A DNA stretch of 64,000 nucleotides from Candidatus Altarchaeales archaeon (GCA_014727915.1 WJMO01000009.1:103943-167942); one strand, 5' to 3'; shown: positions 41,844 through 50,984, counted from the first letter of the stretch. Notes: generated by a model not told the origin, from the sequence alone. Program-made: numbers and translations.

Positions 41844-42560
41844 CTATTTCAGTTTCCTGGCTACCGTAAGGAAACCGGTGTGCCCTAGCATCCTGGTGTC
41901 GGGTCTCATGGTGTCCGCCTTCCAATGGCGGAGTATGCACTCGAACGTCTCATGCATGTAGCCTTCCAAGACGTCGGCCAGCTGCCTGCTCTGGTTGATG
42001 CTGGGACTGTACGAGACGAGCCTGCCCCCCACCCTCAACGACCCTTCAAGATGGGGCACCACACGCCACGGCTCGGTGAGGTCGAGCAACACGGCGTCAA
42101 GGCCTTCCTCTCCTATTCCATCGTACAGGTCGCCTATGCGGGAATCGACGTTCCCGATGCCGAACCGTTCGAAGTTCTCCCTCGCTACCCTGGCATGGTC
42201 CTCCCGGACCTCATAGGTTATCACATCCGCTGGGCGGACTATATGGGCCAGGTACATAGTCAGCAAGCCGCTGCCAGTCCCGGCCTCCAACACGCGAGAC
42301 CCGCTCTCCAAACCCGCGTAGCCGGATATCAAGCCCATGTCCTTCAACGTCATCGCCTGAGGCCCACGCTTGGCCTTGGATATGAAGTCGAGGATGTCAG
42401 GCTCCAAGACGTTGAACTTCCTCCCCTTGTTGCTCTCCACCAAACCACCTACACCCGCCTTCTCGATGTCTTTGGCGCGTATCATCCCATAGTTGCAGTG
42501 GAGGTCCTTGCCTTCCCCCAACAGGTACTTCCTCCCCTTCTCGTCTATCAGCAGCTTCAT
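41844..42560 (-). CDS. trmI: tRNA (adenine-N1)-methyltransferase TrmI
   Basis: SAM-dependent enzyme that makes m1A in the T-loop of tRNA (position 58, and often 57 in archaea). The 238 residues show the small N-terminal domain, then PQAMTLKDMGLISGYAGLES ahead of the SAM motif VLEAGTGSGLLTMYLA. VLLDLTEPW is the catalytic-Asp motif (usually DLPEPW), and the C-terminal half is typical of the TrmI/TRM61 family. The start codon overlaps the stop of the DUF131 gene (ATGA), so the two are translated as a unit. Confidence 0.94.
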   Translation of the reverse strand: MKLLIDEKGRKYLLGEGKDLHCNYGMIRAKDIEKAGVGGLVESNKGRKFNVLEPDILDFISKAKRGPQAMTLKDMGLISGYAGLESGSRVLEAGTGSGLLTMYLAHIVRPADVITYEVREDHARVARENFERFGIGNVDSRIGDLYDGIGEEGLDAVLLDLTEPWRVVPHLEGSLRVGGRLVSYSPSINQSRQLADVLEGYMHETFECILRHWKADTMRPDTRMLGHTGFLTVARKLK

Positions 42561-42790
42561 CTCCTGGACAATAGATAGTACATCACCATTAAAGAGAGGC
42601 CGATCACCGCTGCCGCCACCGCCGATCCCCGGTCGGTGCCGAACACGACCGGTATCGGCCCGATGAACAATACACCCCCTCCTTTTACGCTGGCGTCACC
42701 TCCCTTCAACGCTGAAACCACCACCCCAGCTGCCACCAGCATGAACCCTGCCAGGATGACCGCCAATCCAACGCCTATCAGCCTGTCCAT
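42557..42790 (-). CDS. DUF131 family membrane protein
   Basis: 77 residues with two membrane helices (about 5-27 and 58-74) around the signature GGGVLFIGPIPVVFGTD. This is the archaeal DUF131 family of unknown function. It is the first gene of a two-gene operon with trmI, overlapping it by four bases. Confidence 0.9.
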   Translation of the reverse strand: MDRLIGVGLAVILAGFMLVAAGVVVSALKGGDASVKGGGVLFIGPIPVVFGTDRGSAVAAAVIGLSLMVMYYLLSRR

Positions 42791-42825
42791 CTCCCCTTAT
42801 TATATCTAATACAATAATTTATACG

Positions 42826-45012
42826 ATGAAGTGGTGGGCACTAATATTCTGCGCATTACTCCTGGCGGAAGCCTCGTCGGCTGCGACCACCTCCGCATAC
42901 CAGGAAAGCTTCGAGGTAACGCTCGAACAGGACCTCCGAGGGGAGGTGCTCTATGTTAAAGCCGTCGACCTGGATGAGGACGGAGAGAGGGAGATCCTGA
43001 CCAACAGCCTGTTCATCACCAACTACGGCAAGAGCGGGACGGTATACGCGCTATACAGGGACGGCAGCGAGCGCTGGAAGTACTTCGCAGGACTGCTGGA
43101 GAACTCATACACCACCGACAACGGCTACACGATAGTCGGGGCAGGCCCCTACGCCGAGTATGTGGGCCCCTCAGGGGCGAACATCTGGAAGAGGGGCACA
43201 CGGACCTCCCAGATGCAGAGGATATACTCTCAGACAGTCTATGCTGCAGACCTCAACAGCGACGGGAAGGATGACGCCGTGATAGGCACGAACCTGGGGA
43301 TGAAGGGTAGCTTCGTGCATGTGAAGGACAGCGGCGGCGACGAGCTGTCGAGGATAGCCTTCAAGTCATTGAACGCCCCCAATGTCCTCCACTCCACTGA
43401 CTTGAACGGGGATGGGAATCATGAGATCATCGTGGGCACTGTTAAGTACGCGCCCGACACCACTGCCGGCACCTACAACCCGGTCTACAACCGCCAGGCC
43501 ACACTTGAGGTCTACGACCTGGACGGGGAACTGAAGTGGGAGGACCTGTTCGACGGCGCGGTAACGTCACTGACTTCATGTGACCTGGACGGTGACGGCC
43601 TGACCGAAGTGGTCGCCGGCGGCACCAACTCTGTGGTGGCATACACGCCAACCGGGCAGAGGCTCTGGACCGCTGACGCGGCGGGGCAGGTTAACGCGTT
43701 GGACTGCGGAGACATTGACGGTGACGGGACATTGGACGTTGCTGTAGGAGCCAACAGGGCCTATATGATCAAGAACGGCGGCGAACACTTGTGGAGCTAC
43801 AACTCAGGGGACGTGAGCTCGATAGACATAGTGGACCTTGGATCGGACGGTAAGCCCGAGGTCCTGGTGGCTTCGAGCACGCTGAGGATACTGGACAGCA
43901 TCGGCAAGATACTCTACAAGTCCGACAGCTTCAACAACATAAACCACATGGACGCTGGGGACTTGGACGGTGACGGCTTCCTCGAGGTTGTGCTCGCCTG
44001 CAGGGACAGCAACGTCCGCGTGGTAAGCACGAGAAGGTATTCTGAGGAGGTTTCCGCAGACCATTTCTACTCAATGGCCGAGCGTGAGTACACCAGAGGC
44101 GACTATAACCTGACCGCATACTACGCCAAGCGCGCGGAGGAGATATATGACTCGCTTGGCAAGAACATGGACGTTGTGAAGGCTCAGAGCCTTTATGACA
44201 AGGCCACAGGATATTCCAGCGGCGACCATTACCTCAACATCACCCGCTATTACTTTGACAATGGGGACTATGGGGAGGCGGTCGTTTACGCGGATAAGGC
44301 GTTGGAGGAATACCGGAAGCTCACCGACCTGCGGAAGCTGAACGAGGTCAACGAGATCAAGAAGAAGGCGGAGCTCATACCCAACGCGGAGTCGAACCTG
44401 AACCTATCCAGGAAGTACTTCGGAGAGCGGGACTGGGTTAACGCTTCAAGCTATGCTTCAAAGGCGCAGAGTGCATACTCCTACCTTGGCGACGGGGACT
44501 TGGAGGCGCAGGCAGAGTCCATACTGGCGACCTCCAACCTTTACCTGGAATACTACCAGCACCTCGATGCTGCGTATAACTACTCCGAATACAACGACTA
44601 CGGGAACGCCAGCCAACAACTGCAGATGGCTGATGAGATATACCTGAAGCTTAACGACACTGCAATAAGGCCCCAGTATGAGAACGTCAGCGGAAGGGTG
44701 TCCGCGATAAAACGCGACGAGGAGGTCCTAGTATATGGCGGCTTGGGGGTCGTGGCCCTCTTGGCCATACTGTTGATCCTGGCGGTCGCCCTGTTCGCGG
44801 CTTACTTCTTCCAAAAGGGGGGGTTGGCCGCGGTAGCTTCGGCGTTGGAGGATTATGGTTTGTGGTTCACGGAGGTGGGTGTCTGGATGAAGGATTCTGT
44901 CTCGCACAGGCCCAGGATGGAGGGGAGACCCGATAGGGAAGGGCATAAGGGCGGCCTTCGGGGTTTGGGCGGCGGCAGCGGAGAGAGCATAGGGGACGGA
45001 TTCAGAAGATAA
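42826..45012 (+). CDS. Membrane-anchored FG-GAP/VCBS propeller protein with TPR-like domain
   Basis: 728 residues. After the signal peptide (MKWWALIFCALLLAEASSA) comes a seven-bladed-propeller-like region to about residue 405. It has repeated calcium-binding loops of the form D-L-D/N-x-D-G (AVDLDEDGE, DLNSDGKDDAVIG, DLNGDGNHEIIVG, DLDGDGLTEVVAGG, DIDGDGTLDVAVG). Residues about 415-625 form helical hairpins like TPRs (HFYSMAEREYTRGDYNLTAY, then SLGKNMDVVKAQSLYDKATG). One membrane helix (about 638-662) and a Gly-rich cytoplasmic tail close the protein. It is probably a surface receptor or adhesin. The tandem of propeller plus helical stalk on the outside is unusual. Confidence 0.82.
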   Translation: MKWWALIFCALLLAEASSAATTSAYQESFEVTLEQDLRGEVLYVKAVDLDEDGEREILTNSLFITNYGKSGTVYALYRDGSERWKYFAGLLENSYTTDNGYTIVGAGPYAEYVGPSGANIWKRGTRTSQMQRIYSQTVYAADLNSDGKDDAVIGTNLGMKGSFVHVKDSGGDELSRIAFKSLNAPNVLHSTDLNGDGNHEIIVGTVKYAPDTTAGTYNPVYNRQATLEVYDLDGELKWEDLFDGAVTSLTSCDLDGDGLTEVVAGGTNSVVAYTPTGQRLWTADAAGQVNALDCGDIDGDGTLDVAVGANRAYMIKNGGEHLWSYNSGDVSSIDIVDLGSDGKPEVLVASSTLRILDSIGKILYKSDSFNNINHMDAGDLDGDGFLEVVLACRDSNVRVVSTRRYSEEVSADHFYSMAEREYTRGDYNLTAYYAKRAEEIYDSLGKNMDVVKAQSLYDKATGYSSGDHYLNITRYYFDNGDYGEAVVYADKALEEYRKLTDLRKLNEVNEIKKKAELIPNAESNLNLSRKYFGERDWVNASSYASKAQSAYSYLGDGDLEAQAESILATSNLYLEYYQHLDAAYNYSEYNDYGNASQQLQMADEIYLKLNDTAIRPQYENVSGRVSAIKRDEEVLVYGGLGVVALLAILLILAVALFAAYFFQKGGLAAVASALEDYGLWFTEVGVWMKDSVSHRPRMEGRPDREGHKGGLRGLGGGSGESIGDGFRR

Positions 45013-45038
45013 AAAAAAATATACTTTGGTGAATGGCT

Positions 45039-45458
45039 ATGGCTGAGAAAAAACAGGGGAAGAGACCTGATAAAACGGAAAAACAGGGTGAAGGGCCTGA
45101 TAAAAAGGATTTGAAGGGTAGGTTGGATGCTGTGAACCGGGAGCTTGCCGAGATCGAGAAGCAGTTGAAGGAGGACACTAAGTCCGTCATGTTCGAGGGG
45201 GAAGATGGAACCTCAGACTCGAAGCTCGTTCACATGAGCGAGCATGCGAAGGAGGACATGAGATCTTACTACCGTAGGATGGTGCTGCGTTGCATGAACT
45301 GCAGCGGCAGCTTCGACCACGAGCTAGTTGTGGATCCCATAGAGCATGAGATAAGGTGTCCTGCTTGCAATGAGTCGCACATACTGACGCTTAAGCCGAC
45401 GTCCAGGCTTTTCATGGTCCATTCGAAGTCGGTTGACGTCCTGGACAGCGAGGAATAG
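45039..45458 (+). CDS. Coiled-coil protein with C-terminal zinc ribbon
   Basis: About 139 residues. A Lys/Glu-rich N-terminus and a coiled coil (GRLDAVNRELAEIEKQLKED) are followed by a compact domain with two CxxC pairs (LRCMNCSGSF and IRCPACNES), a four-Cys zinc ribbon. It may bind nucleic acid or another protein; no family recognised. The ATG at 45039 has GGTGA six bases upstream; an ATG at 45033 is also in frame. It follows the propeller protein gene closely. Confidence 0.65.
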   Translation: MAEKKQGKRPDKTEKQGEGPDKKDLKGRLDAVNRELAEIEKQLKEDTKSVMFEGEDGTSDSKLVHMSEHAKEDMRSYYRRMVLRCMNCSGSFDHELVVDPIEHEIRCPACNESHILTLKPTSRLFMVHSKSVDVLDSEE

Positions 45459-45518
45459 CGGCTCTCAAACCCAGTATCCTGGAGGTATTTATTGGCCGGT
45501 TATAATATCTTTCCTATC

Positions 45519-46514
45519 ATGGAATACGTCGACTTTGAGAGGAAAGTCTTTGACATCTCAGGAGAGAGGATGCCCAAGGGCGCCTGGTGGTGGTGGTTTT
45601 GGCTGTTCTTCTTCGACAACCCGGATGACCCTTCCCGGCCCCGGCAGCTGATGATACTCTGGTCCACTAAGAACGTGAAGGACATAGTCTGCAATGATGT
45701 CAACCTGAAGCTCAGCCCAGGATGTGACCGGAGCAGGATGCCTGGCGCGGTCGCGGCGTGGTATTATGACGGCAGTGAGATGCACCACAACTACTTGCTC
45801 GAGAACTGCGACATCCTCGTCTCGAAAGGGTCGGTTTCCTCAGATTCCGAGGTCCCGGCGGTTTTCTCCGTTGACGGTATGAGGTCAGAGGTGGTGGTGG
45901 GAGACCATATGCGTTTCATATCGGAGGCCAGCAACGATCACGAGTTCATGAAGCCCATCTACGTGGCAGATGATGTGGTCGGTGACATAGGGTATTCCAT
46001 ACTTAAGCTGAACCGACTGGAGCTGTCGGGCGAGGTTGATGGGAGGGCGACAAGGGGCACTTCATACTTTCAGAGGGTGTTCGTGAACTCCCCGGTCCCG
46101 CCATGGTATTGGGCGGTGGTCCACTTCGAGAACGGGGCGGTACTGACATACTATAACCCGCACTTCCACTTGACTTCCATACGGGAGGACATATCCTACT
46201 ATGACGGGGAGCGACTTCACAGGTTCAAGTCCGCTGACATAAGCAGGTCCGGCGATGATCTTCCGTCTTTCACCGTCTCCGGGGAGAACAGGGACGCTAC
46301 CATACGATTGACCGTTGACGCCTACTCGCATTCCTCTTGGACGTTCAAGAAGAAGACCCTTGGCTTGGTTCCCAACAAGCTCGTCTACAACGAATACCCG
46401 ATCGTCGTCTCGGATTTCACATTCAAGGACAAGTCATCCGGGGAGGTGACCACCCTGGAAGATCTAGGATCTTCCGTGGGGAATGCCGAGCACACCACCG
46501 GATTCCTCCTTTAA
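45519..46514 (+). CDS. Hypothetical beta-rich protein, possibly lipocalin-like (AttH/CrtC type)
   Basis: About 331 residues from the ATG at 45519; a TTG at 45492 with a GGAGG before it would add nine. The segment GTSYFQRVFVNSPVPPWYWA, then VVHFENGAVLTYYNPHFH has the look of the AttH/CrtC lipocalin-like fold. Residues near 22-34 have a striking aromatic run (GAWWWWFWLFFFDNP). There is no signal peptide. The match is by pattern only; it could bind or hydrate an isoprenoid, but nothing proves this. Confidence 0.5.
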   Translation: MEYVDFERKVFDISGERMPKGAWWWWFWLFFFDNPDDPSRPRQLMILWSTKNVKDIVCNDVNLKLSPGCDRSRMPGAVAAWYYDGSEMHHNYLLENCDILVSKGSVSSDSEVPAVFSVDGMRSEVVVGDHMRFISEASNDHEFMKPIYVADDVVGDIGYSILKLNRLELSGEVDGRATRGTSYFQRVFVNSPVPPWYWAVVHFENGAVLTYYNPHFHLTSIREDISYYDGERLHRFKSADISRSGDDLPSFTVSGENRDATIRLTVDAYSHSSWTFKKKTLGLVPNKLVYNEYPIVVSDFTFKDKSSGEVTTLEDLGSSVGNAEHTTGFLL

Positions 46515-46540
46515 TATCCTCGTAACTCCTATTTTCTATC

Positions 46541-47953
46541 ATGGGCAAGACAGTCCACCGTTCCGGCCTGCCTAAGACTCCGAGGCAGGAGGTCGATGAT
46601 TCCCTGGCTCCTAACATGATAAAAAGGCTGTCTGACGCCGGCGTCAGGGAGCTGTCAGACGATCCTTTGCCCAGCGAACTTGGCGTTAAGAGCGTCCTAT
46701 ACAAGGTCGCTGACACGTATGGCAGGCCGGGTTTCTCCGACTCAGTCTCCGACGGTTTATATGGGCTGATCGACGGCCTGAAGTCCAAGGGGCAGCTGAC
46801 CCTGGGAAAATTCAACCGCATGGTGGGGATGGCATGCGACGGCGCATCTCCGGAGCAGCTGCGTAACCGCCTGAAAAACCTTAGGTCTGCGGTCTCGGCA
46901 TCTGGGGCGGAGACGGCCATGCAACTCATGCGTTCGGACAGGATGGGAGACGCATCATATGTCAGGGGATTTAACTCGCTCATGGCGTCGGTTGCCAGGA
47001 ACTTCAGCAGGAGAGGCGTTGAACTGGAAGGTGACATGCTGGATGCCGTCGGTGTATCGGTTGCCCGGCTGGCTGGCCGGGTTCCAGCCTCAAACCAGCC
47101 TCAGGACTCGCTGGGCGACCCGGTCTACGGTGTCATACACTCTCTAGCCCAGGCCGGGCAATTGGGTGTCGGAACCTTCACAGAGTCTGTTAAAGCCGCG
47201 TTCTCACAGACTGGCCGGGAGCGGGACGCCCTTCTCGTCATGAAAAAGACCATCATGGACTTATCAGCCGCCGATAGGCCGTTGACATCCGTTAACCTGT
47301 CCCGTCCATTGCCTGTGCTGCTTGCTGAACGGGATGAGAGGCGAAGGGAGGCGGCCCTGAACACCAAAGATCTTGAATTCAGAAGGAGCAAGCTAGGACC
47401 CTGGAGGAAGGCGGTCGCAGGCCGGTCGGGCAGGGCTGTGGTGTGTGGAGAGGACTTTGCTGATGTCCAAGAGAGGGTACTCTCCGACCCCAACGCCAGG
47501 ACTGCATACGCCCTCGCGGATGTGATGCTGGACACATCTCAGCAGGTGGAGCAGACGAGCTCAGGAGACTACGGCGGCTACATATCCCACGTGCTTGGCG
47601 AGACCGTCAACTACAGGGCCCGCCCGGACTGGCTTGAGATAAGGACCCGGCGCGTCCGCGAGCTCTTCGACCAGGACGATCCAGAGCGTGAAATGCTCGT
47701 GCTGGCAAGGGCTCTTTCTGCCATCAGAGGCGAGCGTTACGGGGCTAATGCCCGTTTTGAAGAGGGTTCCACAGTGCCCTTCAATTACGTTCTGGGAGGC
47801 GACGCCGCTGCGTCTTTTGTCCCTCAGCTACGGCGGGCGGCTGTCGAGTGCGCCGGCTCAAAGAGGGAGTTCGACAATGTCAAGATCCTGGTCGGGGCTG
47901 ATGAGGCACTTCAGGAGCGGCTTGCCGAGCGCCGCCGTCAAAAGTCTTTATAA
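46541..47953 (+). CDS. Hypothetical soluble helical protein, 470 aa
   Basis: Unrecognised. Long alpha-helical protein without signal peptide or membrane segments. There appears to be an internal repeat: SVLYKVADTYGRPGFSDSVS then GLIDGLKSKGQLTLGKFNRM at about 48-95, and DPVYGVIHSLAQAGQLGVGTF then TESVKAAFSQTGRE near 190-225, which suggests an array of similar helical units. A TATA-like ctttaatatc stands about 28 bp before the ATG. Downstream is a small membrane protein gene. Confidence 0.6.
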   Translation: MGKTVHRSGLPKTPRQEVDDSLAPNMIKRLSDAGVRELSDDPLPSELGVKSVLYKVADTYGRPGFSDSVSDGLYGLIDGLKSKGQLTLGKFNRMVGMACDGASPEQLRNRLKNLRSAVSASGAETAMQLMRSDRMGDASYVRGFNSLMASVARNFSRRGVELEGDMLDAVGVSVARLAGRVPASNQPQDSLGDPVYGVIHSLAQAGQLGVGTFTESVKAAFSQTGRERDALLVMKKTIMDLSAADRPLTSVNLSRPLPVLLAERDERRREAALNTKDLEFRRSKLGPWRKAVAGRSGRAVVCGEDFADVQERVLSDPNARTAYALADVMLDTSQQVEQTSSGDYGGYISHVLGETVNYRARPDWLEIRTRRVRELFDQDDPEREMLVLARALSAIRGERYGANARFEEGSTVPFNYVLGGDAAASFVPQLRRAAVECAGSKREFDNVKILVGADEALQERLAERRRQKSL

Positions 47954-47992
47954 GCAGTTAAAACTATATTCTTATCGTGTGTGGTGATCTAA

Positions 47993-48244
47993 TTGGCCGC
48001 TAATGTCTTCACAGTGTTCCTAATGCTCGGATTCTTCTGCTTCGGGATGCTGGTGGGCGCTTTCAGCAACCGAAAGGGATGGTTCCTGATGATATCGGGG
48101 GCCTTCATCCTAATACTCATAATAATCGGGCAGATAGGCTTCATAATAATGTTCTTCTTGGGCATACTGGTCAGCTACATAATACTGGACTACATGATAA
48201 AAGTCCACAGGCGAAGGCAGAAGCGCAAGATAATCAGGATCTAA
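47993..48244 (+). CDS. Small membrane protein, 83 aa
   Basis: Three hydrophobic helices (about 3-23, 29-46 and 46-66) and a strongly basic tail (KVHRRRQKRKIIRI). The start is TTG with GGTGA about 6 nt upstream. No family recognised. It is convergent with cutA, sharing CTAA so that the two stop codons overlap. Confidence 0.62.
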   Translation: MAANVFTVFLMLGFFCFGMLVGAFSNRKGWFLMISGAFILILIIIGQIGFIIMFFLGILVSYIILDYMIKVHRRRQKRKIIRI

Positions 48245-48549
48245 ACGGTCTCCTCCCTTATCCACTCCTCGTATCCTCTGTTCGCCTCAGCGTCTATCCT
48301 CATGATGCATGGGGTCTCATAGGGGTGGATCCTGAGGACTTCTTCCTTTACTTTCTCCCAGTTCTCCCGTCGGGTCTTGACGATGGCAACAACTTCGCTG
48401 CCCTCCTCCACCTTCCCCCTCCACCAGTACATGGACTCTATCGGCATGAGATTGGCGCAGGCTATGAGCCTCTTCCCCAGCAGGTGCGAGGCTACCTTCT
48501 TGGCTGCTTCCATGTCCTGGTTGGTGATGTATGCTATGATGAAGGACAT
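48241..48549 (-). CDS. cutA: CutA1 divalent ion tolerance protein
   Basis: 102 residues of the trimeric CutA1 family, ferredoxin-like fold. Signature segments are ACANLMPIESMYWWRGKVEE, KTRRENWEKVKEEV and IHPYETPCIMRID. It is implicated in metal tolerance and in many organisms of unclear function. It is probably monocistronic, with the glycosylase gene beginning 16 bp upstream on the same strand. Confidence 0.95.
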   Translation of the reverse strand: MSFIIAYITNQDMEAAKKVASHLLGKRLIACANLMPIESMYWWRGKVEEGSEVVAIVKTRRENWEKVKEEVLRIHPYETPCIMRIDAEANRGYEEWIREETV

Positions 48550-48565
48550 GTGTGAATATGGTCTT

Positions 48566-49231
48566 TCAACCTTTATAATCGCATAGCATCTCTAGGCAGC
48601 AGGTTTCACATTCCGGCCGGGTCTTGCAGGTTGTCTTCCCGTGTTCGACGATCAGCGCATGGTATTCGTTGTACAGTCGGGGGTCCTCTTCAAGGGCAGA
48701 CTCGAAGAGCAGCTTTATCTCTTCATAGCTTTCACCCCCCTCCAACAATCCCATCCGTGTGAATATCCTCCGGGTGTAGGCGTCAACCACGAAAGAGGGC
48801 TTTCCTAGGGCGTATAGGAGTATGGAATCGGAGGTCTCGGGTCCGATCCCCCAGACGCCGAGCAGCTTCTCCCTGAGATCTTCAGTATCCGCGTCAAGCA
48901 TGTCATCGACCTGACCCCCGTATTCTACTTCCACGAATCTTGCGAACTCCTTCAGCTTCCTCGCCTTCACATTGTAATATAGGGAGGGTCTTATCAGCTC
49001 TGCGAGCTTGCTCTCGTCTGTTGTGGAGATCCGCCTCACATCCACCAGGCCGCGTTCCTTAAGGTTTCCGATGGCTTTTTCGACGTTGGTCCAGCTCGTG
49101 GACTGCGTCAGTATGGCTCCGATGCAGACTTCAACGGCTGTGTCCCCCGGCCACCAGTTCTGCGGCCCGTACTCCCCGTATAGGAGCTCATAAACCCGCT
49201 TAACCCCTCCTCTTCTTCTTTTGCTGTTCAT
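48566..49231 (-). CDS. Endonuclease III-family DNA glycosylase (MagIII/Mig-like)
   Basis: Base-excision repair enzyme of the HhH-GPD superfamily, 221 residues. The helix-hairpin-helix is LLGVWGIGPETSDSILLYAL, followed by VVDAYTRRIFTR with the catalytic Asp. The position of the Nth Lys is not Lys (Glu-Thr-Ser instead), so it is probably a monofunctional glycosylase like Helicobacter MagIII or archaeal mismatch glycosylases rather than a lyase. The C-terminal iron-sulfur cluster motif reads C-x5-C-x2-C-x5-C, one residue shorter than the usual C-x6-C first step. The start overlaps the end of the upstream antiporter gene by 32 bp. Confidence 0.88.
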   Translation of the reverse strand: MNSKRRRGGVKRVYELLYGEYGPQNWWPGDTAVEVCIGAILTQSTSWTNVEKAIGNLKERGLVDVRRISTTDESKLAELIRPSLYYNVKARKLKEFARFVEVEYGGQVDDMLDADTEDLREKLLGVWGIGPETSDSILLYALGKPSFVVDAYTRRIFTRMGLLEGGESYEEIKLLFESALEEDPRLYNEYHALIVEHGKTTCKTRPECETCCLEMLCDYKG

Positions 49232-50984
49232 GTTGGGCGTGTATCTTCTCCTCTACGGACGTGACGAACGAGAACTCATACCTGCTCAGTGTCTCCTCAT
49301 GCTCGACCTTCAGCAACTCCTCGATGTGCTTCTCCTTCAGTTTTTCCAGCCTGTGCATGTCCTTCAGATACCCTTCCACGATGTCCGATACCACGACCCC
49401 CGAGAGCATCCTCGGGACTATCACATAGTCGGCTCCGTAATCATATAACTCTAGAGCCTGCCTTATGTTGTCTGCTGTCACGATGACCGGGGTGTCCCTA
49501 TTCTTGAACTTGGACTCGCTTATCAGGAGCATGTTGTCCTCCTCATCGGCCACGGTCGAGATGATCAGGTCCGCTTTCTTGAGGTGCAGCTTTTCCAGAA
49601 CATCGATGTCTCCTATGTCCCCGTATATGCAGGGTAGGCCCTCCTTCAAGAGGACCTTGACCCTCTCCGGGTTGAAGTCCACTATTATGAACTCTCTGCC
49701 GGCCTTCTCCAGGGTCTTGGCTATGCTGTACCCCATCCTATGGCACCCGCATATCACGGTGTGGGTGTCCTTGGGCTCGTCTATCGTATGGTGGAGGGCC
49801 TTGTCGATGTTGGAGAACCTTTCGAACACCAGCAGCCTCTCGGATATGAGGTTGTAGAGCTGCTTGTCGTATTTGATCGTGTAGGAAGTCACGGTTATGC
49901 TGATCATGGCTATGAACGCGATTATGGAGAACACCTCATTGGATATGTGCCCTTCATAGAGTCCCTGCATGGCTATTATAAGGGAGAACTCGCTGATCTG
50001 CAGTAGCGAGATGCCTGTCAGGAAAGACACCCTCCGCCCGTATCCTCCAAGGGATGTCATGAATATTATCAGCAGCGGCTTCAGCACGACTACAAGTATG
50101 AGGAAAAGGATTGCGGGGACTATGATGGTGGCCATGTCGCTTATCCATATCTCCATCCCCAGTGACACGAAGAATATGATGGAGAAGAAGTCGCGGAGGC
50201 TCCTTACCTTCCCCACGATCTCCAGGTTGTAGGGGAAGGTCGCCAAAGCCATCCCAGCTATGAACGCGCCGATGGGGTATGAGAGCCCTGCTTCGAAGCT
50301 CATATAAGAGAATACGAAGAATATGGACAGCGCGGTAAGGAACATCAGCTCATGTGATTTTGAGATGAGCTTGAAAACGGTGGGTATCACGTACTTGCTC
50401 ATCACGACAGCGATGGAGAACAACCCGATACCCAGAACCACCGATGTCGCTATCGTGACGGATGACAGGTCGTTCAACGTGTTTAGAATGGACAATGCGA
50501 TTATGGCCATCACGTCCTGCATGAGCAGAACACCCAATATTATCCTCCCATGCAGTGTCTCCAGCTCCTTCTTGTCGGAGAGTATCTTTATGACGACCAT
50601 GGTGCTGGAGAAGGACAGCGCCAACCCGATGTAGATGGCTTCCTTGTTGGTGAAACCGATATTATACGCTATGAATGCTCCCAGCCCGAAGATGACCATC
50701 CCGTTTATCACGGCAGTGGTTGAGGCTGCGATACCCACGTCCCTCAGCCGCCTTAGATCCAGCTCCAAACCGACTATGAAAAGCAGGAATGCTATTCCCA
50801 GCTCGGAAAGGTTCCTTATGGCCTCGTGGTTGGTTATCAAACCCATCCCCACAGGGCCTATGAGCACTCCCGCGATAACGTAGGCGGGTATCATCGGCTG
50901 TCTGATGATCTTCGCCACGTGCGCTATCAGGGTCGCGAAGACGATTATCAAACCGATGTCAGAGAGTATCATGTCCTGGATCAT
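49200..50984 (-). CDS. Kef-type cation:proton antiporter with RCK (TrkA-N) domain
   Basis: 594-residue CPA2-family antiporter. About twelve to thirteen membrane helices fill residues 1-390, with LSELGIAFLLFIVGLELDLR and GLALSFSSTMVVIKILSDKK as family signatures. A TrkA-N Rossmann domain (about 412-530) starts VICGCHRMGYSIAKTLEKAG, in which the first Gly of GxGxxG is retained and the second changed. A helical tail follows. It exchanges K+ or Na+ for H+ under nucleotide control. The start overlaps the stop of the CDIN1-like nuclease gene by four bases (ATGA). Confidence 0.92.
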   Translation of the reverse strand: MIQDMILSDIGLIIVFATLIAHVAKIIRQPMIPAYVIAGVLIGPVGMGLITNHEAIRNLSELGIAFLLFIVGLELDLRRLRDVGIAASTTAVINGMVIFGLGAFIAYNIGFTNKEAIYIGLALSFSSTMVVIKILSDKKELETLHGRIILGVLLMQDVMAIIALSILNTLNDLSSVTIATSVVLGIGLFSIAVVMSKYVIPTVFKLISKSHELMFLTALSIFFVFSYMSFEAGLSYPIGAFIAGMALATFPYNLEIVGKVRSLRDFFSIIFFVSLGMEIWISDMATIIVPAILFLILVVVLKPLLIIFMTSLGGYGRRVSFLTGISLLQISEFSLIIAMQGLYEGHISNEVFSIIAFIAMISITVTSYTIKYDKQLYNLISERLLVFERFSNIDKALHHTIDEPKDTHTVICGCHRMGYSIAKTLEKAGREFIIVDFNPERVKVLLKEGLPCIYGDIGDIDVLEKLHLKKADLIISTVADEEDNMLLISESKFKNRDTPVIVTADNIRQALELYDYGADYVIVPRMLSGVVVSDIVEGYLKDMHRLEKLKEKHIEELLKVEHEETLSRYEFSFVTSVEEKIHAQHEQQKKKRRG

